Below, one piece after another: positions 6,075 through 9,940 of a DNA stretch of 9,940 bases; position 1 is the stretch's first letter, and each line of letters opens with the position of its first letter. The notes beneath the pieces were generated by a model. It was not told where the DNA came from and did no database searches. It saw only the letters and a list, made by a program, of their open reading frames with translations. The DNA comes from an uncultured Clostridia bacterium (lineage in GTDB: Bacteria > Bacillota > Clostridia > Oscillospirales > Ruminococcaceae). The position numbers were made by a program, and so were the translations under genes. The stretch is from positions 1 through 9,940 of the forward strand of contig CANQZS010000050.1 of assembly GCA_947628385.1 (NCBI GenBank), written 5' to 3'.

Positions 6075-6933
6075 ACATCTGTTCGTAATCGCAAAGCGTG
6101 GGGTTTTCTATCAGAAAGTTCAGGCAGCGTTCCAGCATTATGCCCTCGCGGGTGTCGGTGGAATAGCTGTATGTCGTTTTGATCGCAAGCTCCAGAAATG
6201 CCGTTGCGCGGTTCATAGCGATAGGCAGACTGTCTCCTCTCAGTATAGAGCCTGTCAGAACGGCGGCAAAAACATCTCCCGTTCCGGGATAGTTTGCGCT
6301 TATAAGATTGTAGGGAACACGCCAGAATTTGCTGTGCTCGCGGTCATAGCCGATATTATAGGCTTTGCCGTCGGAGAAAACGCTTGTAATGACTACGATC
6401 TTAGGACCAAGCTCCGAAAGCCGCACAAGGCAGCTTTTTATCTTCTGCATTGAAATATCCGGCTGATCGGGAGCTTCTCCAAGGAGCATGGCTGCTTCGG
6501 TCATGTTCGGAGTTATTATATCGGCGATCGCAACCAGTTCTCCCATTCTGGAGCGCAGCTCGGGAGTACAGGTCTTGTAGGGCTTGCCGTTATCAGCCAT
6601 GACAGGATCTACTACTTTAAGGGAATCCTTGTAGTATTCAAAGAATTCCAGACAATGATCTATCTGTTCCTTTGAAGCGAGGAATCCGCTGTAAACGCAG
6701 TCAAATTTATAATTCAAGCGTTTGTAATGCTCTAATGCGGAGGGAATATAGTCGGTAAGATCGCGCAGGACTACATCTCCGAAGCCGCCTGTATGGGTGG
6801 AAAGTATCGCTGTGGGAACTGGGCAGACCTGTATCCCCTGAGCGGACATTGTGGGCAGTATCACAGAAAGTGAACACCGTCCCACTCCGGAAAGATCGTG
6901 GATCGCCGCAACCGCTGCGGGCTTTTTATACAT
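6073..6933 (-). CDS. Pyridoxal/pyridoxamine kinase, PdxY/PdxK-like (ribokinase superfamily)
   Basis: The 286-residue protein phosphorylates vitamin B6 vitamers to feed pyridoxal phosphate salvage, judging by family. Visible motifs: HDLSGVGRCSLS (12-23) lining the substrate site, THTGGFGD (47-54), the DPVMADNGK segment (109-117), TPNMTEA (141-147), and the ribokinase-superfamily anion hole PGTGD (216-220), whose D220 is the expected catalytic base. The beginning of the chain resembles the pyridoxamine kinases annotated in Firmicutes more than hydroxymethylpyrimidine kinase ThiD, but a ThiD-like activity cannot be excluded from sequence alone. The start at 6933 follows AAAGGA by 10 nt. It lies 57 nt after the exchanger gene with no terminator or clear promoter in the gap, and its stop codon is part of the ribosome site of trmL, so it is tightly coupled to trmL. 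Confidence 0.88.
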   Translation of the reverse strand: MYKKPAAVAAIHDLSGVGRCSLSVILPTMSAQGIQVCPVPTAILSTHTGGFGDVVLRDLTDYIPSALEHYKRLNYKFDCVYSGFLASKEQIDHCLEFFEYYKDSLKVVDPVMADNGKPYKTCTPELRSRMGELVAIADIITPNMTEAAMLLGEAPDQPDISMQKIKSCLVRLSELGPKIVVITSVFSDGKAYNIGYDREHSKFWRVPYNLISANYPGTGDVFAAVLTGSILRGDSLPIAMNRATAFLELAIKTTYSYSTDTREGIMLERCLNFLIENPTLCDYEQM

Positions 6934-6990
6934 ATTTAAGCTTCCTTTCAGTTATTCATCGTAAAGAACGTTTATCATTCCCTTAGATCA

Positions 6991-7968
6991 TTATTCTCTT
7001 GCAATAGCAAATACCATATATCCTACATATAAAAGGCAAAGTATAATTCCCTCTATACGGTTGACATTTTTCTTTGTTGTGCAGAAAATATATGCGATTA
7101 TCGAAACTGCAATGAGAATGAGCATATCCGTCATAGCCTTTGCATCTATATTTGCGATCGGGGTAATGACTGCGGAAGCGGGGAGAACGAAAAGTATATT
7201 GAAGATGTTCGAGCCTACAACATTTCCCACGGCAATATCGCTTTCACCTTTGCGGGCAGCCATAATGCTGGTAACAAGCTCCGGAAGTGAAGTTCCAACT
7301 GCTACTATCGTAAGTCCTACAAGGGTCTCGCTCATTCCGAAACCGAGAGCTATTTCCTTTGCGCTGTCAACAACAAGCTCGCCGCCTATGACAATTCCCG
7401 CAAGACCGCCGATCGTTAAAAGAATACTCAGACCTATGCCGTATTTGGGTTTTTCCTCTTCCTCGGCATTGCCGGCAGCAAGCTTTTCCTTTCGCGTTGC
7501 CAATGCAGATGAAATTACGTAGAAAAGGAAGATTGCCAAAAACATAAGAAGTATGACCGCGTCGTTACGCGCAATGGTATTTGCAGAACCGTTGCCAAAG
7601 AAAATATCAAATGACATAGCCGCAAGAGCAAGCGTCGCCAACAGCATGAAAGGATAGTCCGACTTTACTATCTGTTTCTGAATGTTTATTGGTTTTATTG
7701 CCGCGCTGAGACCCATAACGACAAGCAGGTTGAACATATTGGAGCCGATGACGTTTCCCACGGCAATGTCGTTGGAGCCGTCTATTCCGGCAATAATGCT
7801 TACGGCTGCCTCGGGTGCGCTTGTCCCAAAGGCTACAATGGTAAGACCTATTACTATGGACGGGATCTTCAGGAATTTTGCGATGGACGAGCTTCCGTCA
7901 ACGAACACGTCCGCTCCTTTTACAAGAAGAACAAAGCCTATTATAAGCAAAACAAATGCAAGCAGCAT
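6991..7968 (-). CDS. Calcium/sodium antiporter (CaCA family, YrbG-like)
   Basis: A membrane exchanger of about 325 residues with the two inverted five-helix halves of the family. The first alpha repeat has GLTIVAFGTSAPEAAVS (41-57) and GNVIGSNMFN (71-80). The second has GLTIVAVGTSLPELVTS (218-234) and GNVVGSNIFN (248-257). The Glu in each GTS-x-PE motif (E53, E230) binds cation. About ten membrane segments are visible, and an acidic loop (AEEEEKPK, 168-175) joins the halves. The likely ions are Na+ and Ca2+. The start is uncertain. The ATG at 7968 gives the usual N-terminus, but the only strong ribosome site (AAAGGAG, 7998-8004) is 29 nt upstream; GTG at 7980 and ATG at 8007 are alternatives. 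Anything starting before about 8028 lies upstream of the predicted transcription start. It probably heads the operon with the kinase, trmL and degV. Confidence 0.93.
   Translation of the reverse strand: MLLAFVLLIIGFVLLVKGADVFVDGSSSIAKFLKIPSIVIGLTIVAFGTSAPEAAVSIIAGIDGSNDIAVGNVIGSNMFNLLVVMGLSAAIKPINIQKQIVKSDYPFMLLATLALAAMSFDIFFGNGSANTIARNDAVILLMFLAIFLFYVISSALATRKEKLAAGNAEEEEKPKYGIGLSILLTIGGLAGIVIGGELVVDSAKEIALGFGMSETLVGLTIVAVGTSLPELVTSIMAARKGESDIAVGNVVGSNIFNILFVLPASAVITPIANIDAKAMTDMLILIAVSIIAYIFCTTKKNVNRIEGIILCLLYVGYMVFAIARE
7211..7240. repeat. Nucleotide-level copy of the alpha-repeat (partner at 7742-7771)
   Basis: Bases 7211-7240 and 7742-7771 match at 25 of 30 positions, including 14 identical bases (7223-7236 and 7754-7767). 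They encode the GNVIGSN/GNVVGSN motifs of the two exchanger halves, so the ancient internal duplication is still visible in the DNA. Confidence 0.7.
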
Positions 7969-7980
7969 GATTCTTTTCAC

Positions 7981-8004
7981 TATCCGGCAGAATGCCGCTC
8001 CTTT
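7981..8004 (-). promoter_or_regulatory. Shine-Dalgarno with adjoining hairpin before the exchanger gene
   Basis: AAAGGAG (7998-8004) abuts a hairpin CGGCA-TTC-TGCCG (7985-7997), followed by GATA and then in-frame GTG at 7980. Folding would bring the ribosome site to about 4 nt from GTG; unfolded, the spacing is 17 nt. Confidence 0.4.
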
Positions 8005-8034
8005 CATGGGAAAATAAAAATAACTACAAATTAT

Positions 8035-8063
8035 ATAGTAACACATAATATTTCCCGTGTCAA
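8035..8063 (-). promoter_or_regulatory. Promoter of the exchanger operon
   Basis: On the minus strand TTGACA (8058-8063), a 17-nt spacer ending in TGT, then TACTAT (8035-8040), followed by ATAAT. This puts the transcription start near 8028. Confidence 0.7.
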
Positions 8064-8145
8064 TCAAAGTTAAACAATTTTTTCTTTTAATATTTTCAAT
8101 AATTTCAATGTTTATAATTTGTTATTATTTTTGCAAAAAATACTC

Positions 8146-8174
8146 TTGAAATATACGGTGATATATGTTACTAT
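8146..8174 (+). promoter_or_regulatory. Promoter of the carboxypeptidase-ung operon
   Basis: TTGAAA (8146-8151), a 17-nt spacer ending in TGT, then TACTAT (8169-8174). The stretch TGTTACTATAT is shared with the divergent exchanger promoter. The leader to the ATG is about 35 nt. Confidence 0.7.
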
Positions 8175-8215
8175 ATTAATATGTGATCGAAAATCAATTG
8201 AAAGGTATATATAGA

Positions 8216-9370
8216 ATGGCTTCTAAGAATAAAAAAAAGAACAGGAAGATATATTCCGAATCCGCTAAGCGAAAGAGAAAAGCCGCTGCGGCAAGGCTCC
8301 GTATGCTTTTAGTCGTTCTGCTTATCGCAGGAGGAGTATGGGGAGCGGTAAGCTTCAGCAAAAATGTTGAGGTACCGCTTACGATAAATGCTGATAACTA
8401 TCAGATACTTGAAAATAACACCCATGCGGAGCTTGACCGTGAGATCGAGGAAAAGGAAGAGCTTCCGGCGGAAACTGAGCTTGCTGAGGACGCTTTTGCG
8501 GATCAGGCTCTGCTTAAATATAATATCCCGCAGCCAAAGCTGAGGGCGGAATATCCTATAGACATGATAATACAGTCAGAATATGCCATTGTTTACGATC
8601 TTCAGACAAATGATGTGCTTTATGCAAAAAATGCGGACGAAAAATGCTATCCTGCAAGCACCACAAAGATAGTTACCGCATCGGTAATGCTCGATAACGT
8701 TCCGGAGGACTTCATGTTCACGGCAGGAGACGAGCTTGATATGGTCAATCCGGAATCAAGCCTTGCTTATCTTAATAAGGGAAGCATACTCAGCCGCGAT
8801 ATGATAATAGACGCACTCATGCTCCCGTCCGGAAATGACGCCGCATACACGGTCGCCGCCAATGTCGGAAGATATATAAACGGAAATGATAATATTTCCA
8901 CAGAAATGGCTGTAAAGACTTTTATAGACGAAATGAACAAGACCGCCAAATACATAGGAATGGAAAATACTCATTTTGCCGATCCGGACGGATTCCATGA
9001 CGACGATCATTATACTACGGTCCATGATATGCTTAAAGCCGCCATTTACGCAATGAATAAGCCGGAGATCATGGCTTCCGCCATAAAACCGAATGAATAT
9101 GCGGTTTTTGAATCCGGTGAAGAGGTCTCTTGGGAGAATTCAAACAGGCTTATACAGGAATACAGTGACAGGTACTATATGTATGCTACAGGAATGAAAA
9201 CCGGTATGACCGACCAGTCAGGTCACTGCGTGGTCGCGACTGCAAGACGGTTCGATCATGATGTGATATGTTTAGTGTTTGGTTCTCCGTCTGCCGATGT
9301 CCGCTGGAACGATACTATAGCACTGCTTGATGCGGCGTTTGTGGAGATAAGGAACAGGGAGGGCATCTGA
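8216..9370 (+). CDS. D-alanyl-D-alanine carboxypeptidase (S11 family, DacF/PBP5-like)
   Basis: A serine peptidase that removes the terminal D-Ala of peptidoglycan stem peptides and so limits crosslinking. Of 384 residues, 1-29 are very basic and cytoplasmic. A hydrophobic segment at 30-47 acts as a membrane anchor or uncleaved signal, with no obvious cleavage site. An acidic linker (about 70-95, rich in Glu) leads to the outside catalytic domain. The three penicillin-binding motifs are present: SxxK as STTK (148-151, nucleophile S148), SxN as SGN (205-207) and KTG (328-330). The C-terminal beta domain of PBP5 appears to be missing, since the chain ends about 55 residues after KTG. The start at ATG 8216 follows AAAGG; a longer frame from GTG at 8183 lacks a ribosome site and begins at about the predicted transcription start. 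The stop TGA overlaps the ATG of ung by one base. Confidence 0.93.
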   Translation: MASKNKKKNRKIYSESAKRKRKAAAARLRMLLVVLLIAGGVWGAVSFSKNVEVPLTINADNYQILENNTHAELDREIEEKEELPAETELAEDAFADQALLKYNIPQPKLRAEYPIDMIIQSEYAIVYDLQTNDVLYAKNADEKCYPASTTKIVTASVMLDNVPEDFMFTAGDELDMVNPESSLAYLNKGSILSRDMIIDALMLPSGNDAAYTVAANVGRYINGNDNISTEMAVKTFIDEMNKTAKYIGMENTHFADPDGFHDDDHYTTVHDMLKAAIYAMNKPEIMASAIKPNEYAVFESGEEVSWENSNRLIQEYSDRYYMYATGMKTGMTDQSGHCVVATARRFDHDVICLVFGSPSADVRWNDTIALLDAAFVEIRNREGI

Positions 9371-9940
9371 TGGTAAATATAGGGAACGAATGGGACGAGC
9401 TTCTCAAAGACGAGTTCAGCAAGGAATATTACCTCAAGCTTCGGGAATTCCTGAAACAGGAGTATTTTTCAAGAAAGATATATCCGGATATGTATGATAT
9501 TTTCAATTCCTTGAAATATACGTCATATTCCGATGTGAAAGCAGTTATCATAGGACAGGATCCCTACCACGGAGCGGGTCAGGCGCATGGATTGTGCTTT
9601 TCGGTACAGAAAGGCGTTGCAATACCTCCGTCTTTGCAAAATATATATAAGGAATTGGAGTCGGATCTCGGTATCGCGCCGGCAAGCCATGGTTATCTGA
9701 AAAAATGGGCTGATAACGGAGTTCTGCTTATGAACACGGTGCTTACTGTGCGTGAGGGGCAGCCCAATTCCCATAGGGGAATGGGCTGGGAGATATTTAC
9801 AAACAGAGTGATAGAGATACTTAATGAAAGAGAAAAGCCTATAGTGTTTCTCCTGTGGGGAGGAAATGCCAAGCAGAAAAAGAGCCTTATCACAAATCCG
9901 TCTCATCTTATACTGCAAGCGGCACACCCAAGCCCTCTTT
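9370..9940 (+). CDS. ung: Uracil-DNA glycosylase family 1 (N-terminal 190 residues; end beyond window)
   Basis: This enzyme removes uracil from DNA to start base-excision repair. The open part has 190 codons plus one base of a family length near 220-230. The water-activating motif GQDPYHG is at 62-68, with catalytic D64. Also present are the Pro-rich loop IPPSLQNIY (85-93), the uracil pocket LLMNTVLTV (119-127), LLWGGNAKQK (161-170), and the start of the DNA-intercalating loop HPSPL (186-190), with catalytic H186, at the window edge. The ATG overlaps the carboxypeptidase stop (TGATG) and follows GGGAGGG by about 7 nt, so translation is coupled and the two form an operon. No residue that defines the family is missing in the visible part. 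Confidence 0.96.
   Translation, partial: MVNIGNEWDELLKDEFSKEYYLKLREFLKQEYFSRKIYPDMYDIFNSLKYTSYSDVKAVIIGQDPYHGAGQAHGLCFSVQKGVAIPPSLQNIYKELESDLGIAPASHGYLKKWADNGVLLMNTVLTVREGQPNSHRGMGWEIFTNRVIEILNEREKPIVFLLWGGNAKQKKSLITNPSHLILQAAHPSPL

Noticed and set aside
6952..6978. Eight-codon open frame between exchanger and kinase genes, possible leader peptide
   Set aside because: The GGG before its ATG is too close for initiation, and no attenuator hairpin follows.
7061..8017. Plus-strand open frames of 153 and 111 codons
   Set aside because: Antisense shadows of the exchanger; their similarity to each other only mirrors its internal duplication.
9523..9927. Minus-strand open frame of 134 codons
   Set aside because: Antisense shadow of ung, which has all catalytic motifs.

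Overview
The window reads as chromosomal DNA of a Gram-positive member of the Clostridia (Bacillota), probably near the Ruminococcaceae/Oscillospiraceae. The grounds are sigma-A promoters with TGn extended -10 boxes, strong AAAGGAG-type ribosome sites, AT-rich intergenic gaps, DegV and HPr-family proteins, a DacF-type carboxypeptidase with no cleaved signal, and a large single-chain PurL of the clostridial clade. Taxon placement is inference from protein style. It is a housekeeping region with one small accessory island; I see no phage, IS element, CRISPR array, rRNA or tRNA.

Layout: (1) 1-2324, minus strand: mtaB (tRNA methylthiotransferase) followed 23 nt later by purL, whose 3' part runs off the left edge. 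(2) 2325-2532: divergent promoter region with a 15-bp palindrome. (3) 2533-2763, plus strand: a small HPr-like protein that lacks the catalytic His and Arg but keeps the regulatory Ser region, ending in a strong hairpin terminator. (4) 2839-3921, minus: pyrB (aspartate carbamoyltransferase) carrying a C-terminal four-cysteine segment like the zinc domain of PyrI. (5) 4063-4659, minus: a self-contained RelE/ParE-type toxin-antitoxin module with its own promoter, candidate operator and terminator, toxin gene first. (6) 4671-7968, minus: an apparent operon of a Ca2+/Na+ exchanger, a pyridoxal/pyridoxamine kinase, trmL (tRNA wobble 2'-O-methyltransferase) and degV (fatty-acid binding). (7) 8068-8215: divergent promoters with near-identical -10 regions. 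(8) 8216-9940, plus: a D-Ala-D-Ala carboxypeptidase overlapping by 1 nt with ung (uracil-DNA glycosylase), which is cut by the right edge.

The most notable points are these. trmL has no ATG, GTG or TTG available and appears to start at ATT behind an ideally spaced ribosome site. PyrB appears to be fused to a PyrI-like zinc segment without the allosteric domain. The HPr homologue has lost its phosphorylation histidine. The exchanger has a hairpin exactly between a strong Shine-Dalgarno and its likely start. The toxin-antitoxin cassette is toxin-first. No wholly new multi-gene system is evident. The genes serve nucleotide synthesis (purL, pyrB), tRNA modification (mtaB, trmL), cofactor salvage, ion transport, lipid handling, cell-wall trimming and DNA repair, with little sign that they form one pathway.
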